Shown in pieces: positions 1 to 6,494 of a DNA stretch of 12,243 nucleotides. Under the pieces are notes generated by a model that worked only from the letters and a program-made list of their open reading frames with translations, did not search any database and was not told where the DNA came from. The stretch is from an uncultured Clostridia bacterium (GTDB lineage Bacteria; Bacillota; Clostridia; Christensenellales; Aristaeellaceae). Made by a program: the position numbers and the translations under genes. Numbering within the stretch: position 1 is the stretch's first letter; the number at the start of each line of letters is the position of its first letter. The DNA is taken from NCBI GenBank assembly GCA_934647305.1, contig CAKUFI010000077.1, positions 1 through 12,243 of the forward strand, given 5' to 3'.

Positions 1-200
1 GCAGAAAGCACTTTGATCCGCATGACGAAAAACATATAGCTATGTGGTTCCCCGAATGCGGCGTGGTACAGGGTGGTGCGGAGAGAAGCGTTGTTCCTCC
101 TGAGAGGGCAGAAAGCGCACTACAAAAAACATAGAACCCCAGCTCCATGCAGATGCGCGGAGCTGGGGTTAGTCGTTATTGAGCCGCAAGGGTTCAGCGG
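1..200. other. Gene-free left edge with short repeats
   Basis: I see no credible gene here: the short open frames have no ribosome site and no recognisable protein. The stretch contains two related motifs, GCAGAAAGCACTTTG at 1-15 followed by GAAAAACATA (27-36), and GCAGAAAGCGCACTAC at 109-124 followed by AAAAAACATAG. A small palindrome ACATA-TAGC-TATGT lies at 32-45. A 12-bp hairpin at 135-170 is listed separately. The two similar motifs look like parts of a dispersed repeat rather than coding DNA. Confidence 0.5.
124..170 (-). terminator. Possible terminator of the sugar-uptake operon
   Basis: The stem AACCCCAGCTCC (135-146) pairs perfectly with 159-170 around a 12-nt loop. Read on the minus strand, the direction of the upstream operon, the hairpin is followed after five bases by a run of six T (129-124). 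The gap between stem and T-run is longer than in a classic intrinsic terminator, and the operon ends almost 190 nt upstream, so this may equally be another variable-stem repeat hairpin. Confidence 0.35.
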
Positions 201-356
201 AGCCTTCACTGCACCGACCCTGCCTCCCCTGAAAGGGGAGGTGCCCGCAGCGCGGGCGGTGGGGTTCCAACACGAAGACTTCGGCCGCTTCAATCTATGG
301 CGGCCGACAGTCGTCGATAGAACCCGCGGCAGCAACCGGGTGCAGGCTCAGCCTGC
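201..356 (+). repeat. About 155-bp dispersed repeat, copy 1
   Basis: This stretch aligns by eye along its whole length with 6831-6984. The first 79 bases are about 86% identical, and the right part is a conserved scaffold with different hairpin stems. It contains in order: the CCTCCCCT-GAA-AGGGGAGG palindrome (223-241), a GCCCGC-AGC-GCGGGC hairpin (243-257), and the composite two-hairpin element (272-356). Its right end overlaps the last base of the permease stop codon TAG (358-356). Confidence 0.85.
272..356 (+). repeat. Composite two-hairpin element, copy B
   Basis: Hairpin 1 pairs 277-288 with 300-312 (12 bp, single bulge at 308) around the loop TTCAATCTATG (289-299). A linker containing GCGGCAGCAACCGGGT follows. 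Hairpin 2 is GCAGGC-TCA-GCCTGC (342-356). Two other copies at 6902-6984 (+) and 6637-6719 (-) share the flank CGAAGA, the loop pattern TYNAAYYTATG and the linker, but have different stems. The end of hairpin 2 touches the permease stop codon. No protein is encoded. Confidence 0.85.
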
Positions 357-1249
357 TAGCCTTTCACCGCGCCGATCATGACGCCCTTGACGAAGTATTT
401 CTGGACGAAGGGATAGAGCAGCATGACGGGCAGGGAGGCGACGATGATGAGGGAGTACTTCATGAGCTCGGCGCGCTGCTCCATTTTGGCGAGGTTTTCG
501 AGGTCGTTGAGGTTGCCCTCCATGCCGTTGACCATGTTCAGCAGCAGGATTTCGCGCAGGAAGTTGGGCAGGGGGAGCTTGGCGCGGGTGGAGATGTAGA
601 TCATGGCGCTGAAGTAGGCGTTCCACATGGCGACGGCGTAATACAGCGCAATGACGGCGAGTATGGGGCCTGAAAGGGGCAGCACGATGCCGTAGAGGAA
701 CCTGAAGTCGCCGCAGCCGTCGAGCATGGCGGCCTCGTGCAGCTCGCCGGGGATCTGGTTGGCGAAGTAGGTGCGCATGACGATCATGTTGTAGACCGAC
801 AGGCAGCCGGGCAGCACGAGCACCCAGGTGGTGTCGAGCAGGTGCAGCTGGCGCATCCAGATATAGGTCGGGATCAGGCCGCCCGAGAAGTACATGGTGA
901 ACAGGCACAGCGCCATCATGACCTTGCCGCCCTTGAAGTCGCTTCGGGAGAGCGGATAGGCGCAGCAGATGGTGACGGCCAGCGAGATCAGCGTGTACAG
1001 CACCGTGTAGTAGATCGAGTTTCTGTAGCCGATCCAGACGTAGCGATACTGAAAGACCGCCCTGTAGCCCTCGAGCGAGAACTTCGTGGGGATCAGCGAC
1101 AGGCGCATCGTGGACAGGCCGCCGCTGAACGAGGCCGACACCACGTACAAAAGCGGATACGCCAGAATCAGCAGGAACAGACTGAGTAGCACCCAGTCGA
1201 TGGCCAGGAACACCACGTCCGCGCGGGTATAGCGAATGTTCTTCTTCAT
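356..1249 (-). CDS. Carbohydrate ABC transporter permease (YtcP/LplC-like)
   Basis: This 297-residue protein is the second inner-membrane subunit of a binding-protein-dependent sugar importer. It has about six hydrophobic segments, beginning at residues 13-38, and the BPD permease EAA loop at about residues 170-190 (ELHEAAMLDG then a downstream LP), which docks on the ATPase. Length, the opening with charged residues before the first membrane segment, and the SFSGG/IPTKFSLEGY region match the YtcP/LplC family that takes up complex plant-glycan oligosaccharides in Bacilli. The start is fixed by an AGGAGG site (1261-1256) six bases upstream. It follows the first permease by 12 nt, so the two are co-transcribed and probably translationally linked. 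The substrate cannot be read from the sequence. The stop codon abuts a palindromic repeat. Confidence in class is high; in exact orthology, moderate. Confidence 0.93.
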   Translation of the reverse strand: MKKNIRYTRADVVFLAIDWVLLSLFLLILAYPLLYVVSASFSGGLSTMRLSLIPTKFSLEGYRAVFQYRYVWIGYRNSIYYTVLYTLISLAVTICCAYPLSRSDFKGGKVMMALCLFTMYFSGGLIPTYIWMRQLHLLDTTWVLVLPGCLSVYNMIVMRTYFANQIPGELHEAAMLDGCGDFRFLYGIVLPLSGPILAVIALYYAVAMWNAYFSAMIYISTRAKLPLPNFLREILLLNMVNGMEGNLNDLENLAKMEQRAELMKYSLIIVASLPVMLLYPFVQKYFVKGVMIGAVKG

Positions 1250-1261
1250 GTGAATCCTCCT

Positions 1262-2212
1262 TTACCACAGGCCGCTGCCGCTGAGCTTCCTGGTCACAGT
1301 GTTGACCAGCAGCAGCAGCGCCATGTTGACCAGCGAGGTGAACAGGCCGATCGCCGCGCCGTAGGAGTACTGCGGCATTGCGCCGGAGGAATTCAGGCCG
1401 ATGTTGTAGGTGAAGGTGGAGATGATCTCCGAGGCGGACTTGTTCAGGTTGTTCTGCAGCAGCAGCACCTTCTCAAAGCCCACGCTCATGATCGAGCCGC
1501 AGCGCATGATCAGCAGGATGCAGAAGGTGGGCAGCACGCTGGGGATGTCCACGTTCCACATGCGCTGGAAGATGTTCGCGCCGTCCACGATGGCGGCCTC
1601 GTGCAGCTCGGGCGACACGCCGGAGAGGGCGGCGATGTAGATGATCGAGCTGTAGCCCAGCCCCTGCCACACGCCCGACCAGACGTAGATGTGCCGGAAA
1701 TACTCGGGGTAGGTCATCCAGTTGCGCGGCTGCACGCCCACATACCTGAGCAGCACGTTGATCAGGCCGCTGCGCGCGTCCAGAAACTGGGTAATCATGC
1801 CGCACATGACCACGGTGGAGATGAAGTGGGGCGCGTAGGAGACCATCTGCACGGTCTTGCGGAAGCGCGCCGAGGGGACGTAGTTGAGCAGCAGCGCCAG
1901 TACCAGCCCCAGCGGGAAGGTGCACAGCTCGTAGAGGCTAATGGCGAGGGTGTTCCAGATATAGGTTCCGGCCGTCGGGCTGTCGAAGAACTTTTTGATG
2001 TACTTGAGGCCGACCCACTTGCTGCCGGTAATGCCCCTTGCGACCTTGTAGTCGCGGAAGGCGATCTGCACGCCGTACATGGGCACGTACTGAAACACGA
2101 TCAGCACGGCCAGCGGCAAGAGAATCAGCAGGTACAGCGCGTAGTTTTTGCGCAGCTCGCGGGCGATGCGCTGGGTCAGGGGCTTTTTGCGGCTTGCGGA
2201 AATGTTCTGCAT
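1262..2212 (-). CDS. Carbohydrate ABC transporter permease (YteP/LplB-like)
   Basis: This 316-residue protein is the first permease of the sugar importer. After a basic N-terminus it has a membrane segment (YALYLLILLPLAVLIVF, residues about 25-42), then the 'YVPMYGVQIAFRDYK' region characteristic of LplB/YteP-type permeases. The EAA loop lies at about residues 203-223 (ELHEAAIVDGANIF, ending IPSVLP). An AAGGAG ribosome site lies eight bases before the ATG. It is separated from the binding-protein gene by 72 nt holding a strong hairpin, which probably adjusts the transcript ratio of binding protein to permeases. With its partner it should form a heterodimeric channel; no ATPase gene is adjacent, so energy must come from an ATPase encoded elsewhere. 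The family is clear; the transported sugar is unknown. Confidence 0.93.
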   Translation of the reverse strand: MQNISASRKKPLTQRIARELRKNYALYLLILLPLAVLIVFQYVPMYGVQIAFRDYKVARGITGSKWVGLKYIKKFFDSPTAGTYIWNTLAISLYELCTFPLGLVLALLLNYVPSARFRKTVQMVSYAPHFISTVVMCGMITQFLDARSGLINVLLRYVGVQPRNWMTYPEYFRHIYVWSGVWQGLGYSSIIYIAALSGVSPELHEAAIVDGANIFQRMWNVDIPSVLPTFCILLIMRCGSIMSVGFEKVLLLQNNLNKSASEIISTFTYNIGLNSSGAMPQYSYGAAIGLFTSLVNMALLLLVNTVTRKLSGSGLW

Positions 2213-2240
2213 CGTATCGACTCCTTCGGTATACGGATGA

Positions 2241-2270
2241 CCGCCCCATCCCCTGCTGAGGACGGGGCGG
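2241..2270 (-). promoter_or_regulatory. Intercistronic hairpin between binding protein and permease genes
   Basis: CCGCCCC pairs with GGGGCGG and the stem continues inward to 11 bp with one G-U pair in the RNA. It lies between the binding-protein stop (2285) and the ribosome site of the first permease. There is no following T-run, so it is more likely an mRNA 3'-end stabiliser or processing site than a terminator. Such hairpins are known after binding-protein genes, where they keep the binding protein in excess over the permeases. Confidence 0.6.
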
Positions 2271-2284
2271 CGCGCGCTTCGAGC

Positions 2285-3940
2285 TTATTCGCCGAAGTTG
2301 ATCAGTCGGGTCACTTCACAGTAGCGCTCCAGACCCAGCGCGTTCAGGTTGTCCAGATACGCCTGCCACTCCGCGTCGGAGTTCGGGTCTCTGCGGTTCA
2401 GGATGAACTCGGAGTAGGCGGTACGGATTGCAGTTTCAATCGTAGTCTTGAGCTCAGTGCTCTCCGTGTTCAGATCAGTATCGGTATTCCAGACGGCAGC
2501 CGGGAAGCCGCTCTTCACACCCACATCATTATACGCCTTGTTGGCGGCCCACTGAATGGTGTTCATCTTCCAGGAATCGCTGCCTTCCTCAAGGTAGCTA
2601 TCATAGTAGCTCCTGAGCGGCTGGGGTGCCGTCCAGTCCTGCCAGACAATGTTCTGAGTGGAGCCGGAACCGGTCAGGGGCGCATCGGCAACCTTCTGAA
2701 TCATGATCGGGAACTCGCCCTCGGCGCTCTTGCGAATCCAGTTCACGCCCTCCACGCCGTTCTGCGTGGTCACATGGATTTCCGGATCGGAAATCGCGTC
2801 CAGCCACTTGATGGCCAGCACGGGATCCTTGCAGGCGCTGGTGATCGCGCCATACCCGGCGGGAACATTCAGTGCAAAATACGTCTGCGCGGGGGTATCC
2901 GCATCCTTCTTCAGCGGGGGCAGGAAGGTGAAGTCATCATAGGCGGTGGTGTAGATCGACTGGGTGACGAAGCGCATCCAGTAGGGCGCGGCGGCCACGC
3001 CGACCACCATATCCTCGGGCTTGGTCACGTTGACCACGGCGCGGTACTGGTTCAGGTCGAGCGAATAGACCTCCTCGGGGAATAGGCCTTCCCTGTGCAT
3101 GTTGTTCAGGTAGACCAGACCCTCGCGGAACGAGTCGGTGGTGGCGGCGCAGGTCACGTTGTGCTGCTCGTCGGCCATCAGGAAGTCGACAGGCAGAACC
3201 TGGAAGCAGTTCATGATGGCGTACATCGGATCGCTGCCCTGCGTATCGTACTGGAAGGTACCAAGCAGCGGGATTTCGTCGGTCGCGTCGCCGTTGCCGT
3301 TCATGTCGTTGTCGCGGATGTAGCGCAGGTAGTCGCAGAACTCATCCAGCGTCGCGGGCACGTCCTTGCCGGTCGCTTCCTTGTACTGCTCCATCCAGGC
3401 CTTGAAGTACCACAGCTTGGCCTGAGTATTGACGCTACTTCTCTCACCTGCCTGGGGGTGAGTCAGCCAAAGCGCGTACACATTGCCGTCGGGCGCGGTT
3501 CTGTCCGTAAGCAGGGAGGGCTGTTCCTCCGCGTAACGCTTGAGCCAGTAGGTGTTCTCCGTAATCAGGTTCTGAAGAGGGATAAAAATGCCGTCCTCGG
3601 CATAGCTGATGATGCCGGCATTCGTAAACCAGTTCAGGTAAATATCCGGATACTCGCCGGACGCGATGGACAGGTTGAACTTCGTATCCACCTCGGCGTG
3701 GTTGGCCAGCACCCAGTTGATGTGTACGCCGGTGAGCTTCTCCATGGCGATGGTCTCGAGGTTGGTGTCAAAGTCCTCGACGGAGGCCAGCTGGCGAGCC
3801 CAGACGGTCAGCTCCGCGCCCGCCTCGGTCGTCACGGGGAACAGGTCGGGGTTGGACACCTTGAGCGTCAGCTCCTCGGCGAAGGCGGCGCCGCTCACAA
3901 GCAGCATCAGCGCCAGAATCAGCGCAAGCGTTCTCTTCAT
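2285..3940 (-). CDS. Extracellular solute-binding protein (YtcQ/LplA-like, family 1)
   Basis: This 551-residue protein captures the sugar outside the membrane and hands it to the permeases. The length fits the long LplA/YtcQ branch (about 500-560 residues). Residues 1-21 are a signal peptide: basic MKR, a leucine-rich core, then AAFA followed by EE, a typical signal peptidase I site. The usual Gram-positive lipobox cysteine is absent, so it would not be lipid-anchored by the ordinary route. The start at 3940 is preferred over an in-frame upstream ATG at 4054, because it gives the signal peptide and has GGAGG (3952-3948) seven bases upstream; the upstream extension lies in the promoter region. 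It is the first gene of the operon, expressed from the promoter at 4019-4047 next to a candidate regulator box. Substrate unknown; by family, an oligosaccharide from plant or host glycans. Confidence 0.92.
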   Translation of the reverse strand: MKRTLALILALMLLVSGAAFAEELTLKVSNPDLFPVTTEAGAELTVWARQLASVEDFDTNLETIAMEKLTGVHINWVLANHAEVDTKFNLSIASGEYPDIYLNWFTNAGIISYAEDGIFIPLQNLITENTYWLKRYAEEQPSLLTDRTAPDGNVYALWLTHPQAGERSSVNTQAKLWYFKAWMEQYKEATGKDVPATLDEFCDYLRYIRDNDMNGNGDATDEIPLLGTFQYDTQGSDPMYAIMNCFQVLPVDFLMADEQHNVTCAATTDSFREGLVYLNNMHREGLFPEEVYSLDLNQYRAVVNVTKPEDMVVGVAAAPYWMRFVTQSIYTTAYDDFTFLPPLKKDADTPAQTYFALNVPAGYGAITSACKDPVLAIKWLDAISDPEIHVTTQNGVEGVNWIRKSAEGEFPIMIQKVADAPLTGSGSTQNIVWQDWTAPQPLRSYYDSYLEEGSDSWKMNTIQWAANKAYNDVGVKSGFPAAVWNTDTDLNTESTELKTTIETAIRTAYSEFILNRRDPNSDAEWQAYLDNLNALGLERYCEVTRLINFGE

Positions 3941-4006
3941 GGTTGTTCCTCCATATCTTTTCTTCTTCTCACCGGCAAACCGCCCCGGCCGGTGCTCCGC
4001 AGCGGC

Positions 4007-4017
4007 TCGTTTAACGA
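4007..4017. promoter_or_regulatory. Small palindrome at the uptake-operon transcription start
   Basis: TCGTT-T-AACGA is a perfect 5+1+5 palindrome lying just downstream of the -10 element of the minus-strand promoter, where the transcript should begin. A repressor bound here would block transcription. The site is short and could be chance; no matching repressor gene is in the window. Confidence 0.3.
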
Positions 4018-4018
4018 C

Positions 4019-4047
4019 ATTGTACGTGTCTTTTTGCGGAAAATCAA
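4019..4047 (-). promoter_or_regulatory. Promoter of the sugar-uptake operon
   Basis: On the minus strand a -35 element TTGATT (4047-4042) is separated by exactly 17 bp from a -10 element TACAAT (4024-4019). This is a good vegetative sigma-A promoter about 75 bases upstream of the binding-protein start codon. A TAAGAATTGTC box (4060-4050) ends two bases upstream of the -35, the usual place for an AraC-type activator that touches RNA polymerase. Confidence 0.75.
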
Positions 4048-4049
4048 GC

Positions 4050-4118
4050 GACAATTCTTATCCTGCGGCGTTTTTCGCCCGAAAAGTATAAGAATTGACG
4101 CGCAGATTAAGAATTGTC
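4050..4118. promoter_or_regulatory. Three 11-bp operator-like boxes for the divergent promoters
   Basis: The box TAAGAATTGTC occurs at 4108-4118 (+) and, inverted and identical, at 4060-4050 (-). A one-mismatch copy TAAGAATTGAC is at 4089-4099 (+), 19 bp before the first. Each of the two identical boxes lies 2-3 bp upstream of a -35 region and points toward its own promoter, so the arrangement is symmetrical between the two divergent genes. AraC-family proteins bind such direct or inverted half-sites near the -35, and the adjacent YesS-type regulator is the natural candidate. The binding itself is inferred. Confidence 0.65.
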
Positions 4119-4121
4119 ATC

Positions 4122-4150
4122 TTCAAAAAAGCGCCCGGGACAGGTATAAT
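4122..4150 (+). promoter_or_regulatory. Promoter of the AraC-type regulator gene
   Basis: A perfect TATAAT lies at 4145-4150. The best -35 at 17-bp spacing is TTCAAA (4122-4127), a four-out-of-six match, so the promoter should depend on an activator. A TAAGAATTGTC box ends three bases upstream of this -35, suggesting positive autoregulation. Confidence 0.65.
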
Positions 4151-4190
4151 AGAATAGTAGAAATGACTTTTCAGAATGCGAGGGACCATC

Positions 4191-6494
4191 GTGCGCTTTT
4201 TCCGTGACCTGTTCTTCCGCCTGTTTCAAAGGCTGGACAACCGCGCCAACCGGGTGCTGTTCTATTTCACGCTGGCCTATCTGCTGTTGATGATCACGCC
4301 CGTAATCGTGTTCGTCAGCAGTCTATCGGGCACCGCCGCCATGCTCAAGGCGCAGTACGAGGCGAGCGCGCTGTCCATGGTCGAGAGCGCCGCGCTGCAG
4401 GCCGAGGGCGCGCTGAGCCTGATCGCCCGGTTCGACGCGGACACGCTGCCCGGCTCCCCCGCGCTGAACAAGCGGCTGCTCGCCATCGCGGGCGGCGCGC
4501 GCTTCGACGCGCTGGACGTGCGCGAGGTGTTCGAGAGCCTGCCCGTGCTGGCCGACTCATCCGGGCTGGTGCGCGGCTACCGGCTGTACCTGCGCGGCGG
4601 CGACTTCGTGGTCGAGCCCGGCCTGGGCTATCAGAAGCCCGCGCGGCTGTACAAAAGCATGCTGCGCTTCGGCGACATGACGTATGAGGACTGGCGCGGG
4701 GAAATCTGCCTGAACCTGGGCCCGGCCACGGTATACTCCGCTGCGCGCTGCTATCTGGGCGGCGAGACGAGCTGCATACTGGTCAGCTATCCCTATTCCG
4801 CCGCCACCAGCCGCGTCGTCGGGCGGACGCTGTACTACGTGGACGCGTCCCGGCTGTGCGCGCTGTTCGACGGCCTGTTCGAGAACGGCAGCAGCCGTTT
4901 GATGGTCTTCGACGGGCAAGGCAGGCTGCTTACCAGCCGCGGCGCGCTTCAGGACGGGGACGAGGCGCTGTTCAGTCTGCTTACGCCCGGCGCAAGCTCG
5001 CTGGCGCGGCACGGGGAACTCGCTTCCTATTATAAAAGCGCGAACGGCTGGAGCTATGTCGTGCTGACCTCCCGCGCGCTGTTCACCCGGCGGGCGCTGC
5101 GTTCGCTGCTGCCCATGACGCTGTTTCTGAGCGCGGTGCTGCTGGCGACGATCACGCTGGGCGTCGCCTTCCTGCGCGAGCAGCGCAAGCCGCTCAACCG
5201 CATCTTCGCCCTGCTGCCTGAGGAGCCGCACGGCTCGACCGGCGGCCTGGACGACGTTGAGCGCTCGCTTCAGGCCCTGCAGGACGACCGCGAGGATCTG
5301 GCCGAGCAGTGCCGCCTGAAGACCCACCAGATGCGCGACGCCTGCCTCAACCAGCTGCTCAGCGGCTCGCTCTTCGGCTCCAAGTCCTTCGGCGAAATGA
5401 TGCAGGCCACCGGCATTCACGTGCCCGCGGGCCGCCTGCGCGCCGCCTACATGTTCCTCTCCGGCCACTCCTACAGCGACGAGACGCTCAGCGTGTCGGT
5501 CATCAGCGAATGCCTGGCCCAGTGCGGCGAGGCCGTGCGCCTGCTCACCCCGGTCGCGCCGAAGCGCTATGTGCTGGTGATCCCCGGGGACGGCGACGAT
5601 TCCTTCGAACAGTCGGCCGCCTGTCGCCTGCTCAGTCAGCTGCACACTGCCGTGGCCAATCAGTTCGCGATGAACTGCGTGTTCTACGTGGGCGTGGAGG
5701 TGGCCACGCTGGACGACTTCCACCTTTCTCTCGAGAGCGCCCGCAACATCATGTGCGTGGGCAGCGACCAGGAGCAGTTCCTCTTCGTCGCCGAGCGCAC
5801 CGCGCCCGTGGGCTACGACTACACCGACCGGCAGGAGGAAACCCTGCGCCAGCTGGTCACCGGCGGCTGCAAGGACGAGGTCTGCCAGCTCATGGGCAAA
5901 ATCTACACGCGCAACTTCTCCACCCTCTCGCTGGACAGTCACCAGACCCGTCTGCTGCAGGCTCGCCTGTGCAATTCACTCATGCACTGCGCCGCCGACT
6001 TCCGCTATCGCCTGCCCGCCGGCTTCCTCAACGGCTACGCCGCCATGGAGCCGCACGAGTTCTTTCAGCAGGCCGAGCGCCACCTGATCATCCTGTGCGA
6101 CCTGGCGCTCAAAAAGCACGCTGACGACTCCCGCCGCACCGTCGACCGCATGGTCGAGTACCTCAGCGCCCACTACTGCCTGCCCGACATGAGCCTGAGC
6201 CACCTGTCCATACAGTTCGGCCTCACCGAGCCCTACATCTCCAAGGTGCTCCACGATCGCCTCGGCAAAACCTTCGCCGCCTGGCTCGAGGAAAAGCGCA
6301 TATTCCACGCCCGCGACCTGCTCGATCAGGACCCCTCCCTCTCCTTCGACGAGCTCGCCGTCCGCGTCGGCTACACCAGCACCCGCACCTTCCAGCGCGC
6401 CTTCTCCCGCGTGCTCTCCTGCTCCCCCGCCTCCTATCGCCGCGCGCAGGGGAAGAAGGGGACGAAGGAAACGCTGGGGAGGCCGCCTTTTTGA
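4191..6494 (+). CDS. Membrane-anchored AraC-family regulator (YesS/YtdP-like)
   Basis: This 767-residue one-component sensor-regulator probably senses a sugar outside the cell and controls the adjacent uptake operon. In order: membrane segment at about 18-42; an extracytoplasmic sensor region to about 300; a second membrane segment at about 305-328; a cytoplasmic linker; a region at about 425-521 resembling the degenerate GGDEF-like domain of this family (YVGVEVATLDDFHLSLESARNI); and an AraC DNA-binding domain at about 651-753 with two helix-turn-helices (about 668-693 and 718-743, the second containing VGYTSTRTFQRAFSR). No receiver domain is present. I choose the GTG at 4191, with GAGGG six bases upstream; an in-frame ATG at 4176 has no ribosome site. 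The last seven codons (6471-6491) and the stop lie inside a repeat found again at 11992-12015, so the native C-terminal tail was replaced or extended. B. subtilis YesS and YtdP sit beside similar transporters. Confidence 0.92.
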   Translation: MRFFRDLFFRLFQRLDNRANRVLFYFTLAYLLLMITPVIVFVSSLSGTAAMLKAQYEASALSMVESAALQAEGALSLIARFDADTLPGSPALNKRLLAIAGGARFDALDVREVFESLPVLADSSGLVRGYRLYLRGGDFVVEPGLGYQKPARLYKSMLRFGDMTYEDWRGEICLNLGPATVYSAARCYLGGETSCILVSYPYSAATSRVVGRTLYYVDASRLCALFDGLFENGSSRLMVFDGQGRLLTSRGALQDGDEALFSLLTPGASSLARHGELASYYKSANGWSYVVLTSRALFTRRALRSLLPMTLFLSAVLLATITLGVAFLREQRKPLNRIFALLPEEPHGSTGGLDDVERSLQALQDDREDLAEQCRLKTHQMRDACLNQLLSGSLFGSKSFGEMMQATGIHVPAGRLRAAYMFLSGHSYSDETLSVSVISECLAQCGEAVRLLTPVAPKRYVLVIPGDGDDSFEQSAACRLLSQLHTAVANQFAMNCVFYVGVEVATLDDFHLSLESARNIMCVGSDQEQFLFVAERTAPVGYDYTDRQEETLRQLVTGGCKDEVCQLMGKIYTRNFSTLSLDSHQTRLLQARLCNSLMHCAADFRYRLPAGFLNGYAAMEPHEFFQQAERHLIILCDLALKKHADDSRRTVDRMVEYLSAHYCLPDMSLSHLSIQFGLTEPYISKVLHDRLGKTFAAWLEEKRIFHARDLLDQDPSLSFDELAVRVGYTSTRTFQRAFSRVLSCSPASYRRAQGKKGTKETLGRPPF
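6471..6494 (+). repeat. Half-copy of hairpin repeat R2 inside the regulator's 3' end
   Basis: These 24 bases, beginning ACGCTGGGGAGGCCGCC and ending TTTTTGA, are identical to 11992-12015, where they are the left arm and loop of a perfect-type hairpin. Here the right arm is missing and the sequence switches at the loop into another repeat module at 6495. The half-copy encodes the final residues TLGRPPF and the stop codon of the AraC-type regulator. Confidence 0.85.

Noticed and set aside
1250..3085. Long plus-strand open frame opposite the permease and binding-protein genes
   Set aside because: It is antisense to well-supported genes, is rich in His, Gln, Val and Gly as expected of a shadow of GC-rich coding DNA, and shows no family features.
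3941..4054. In-frame upstream ATG at 4054 that would extend the solute-binding protein by 38 residues
   Set aside because: It lies upstream of the predicted transcription start, has no ribosome site, and would bury the signal peptide. The ATG at 3940 has GGAGG at good spacing and begins with the signal peptide.
4089..4123. Reading TTGACG (4095-4100) as a -35 element
   Set aside because: No acceptable -10 follows at 16-18 bp, and the sequence is explained as part of a repeated TAAGAATTGAC box.
4176..4190. ATG at 4176 as start of the AraC-type regulator
   Set aside because: No purine-rich ribosome site precedes it. The GTG at 4191 has GAGGG six bases upstream. It is not impossible; the difference is only five residues.
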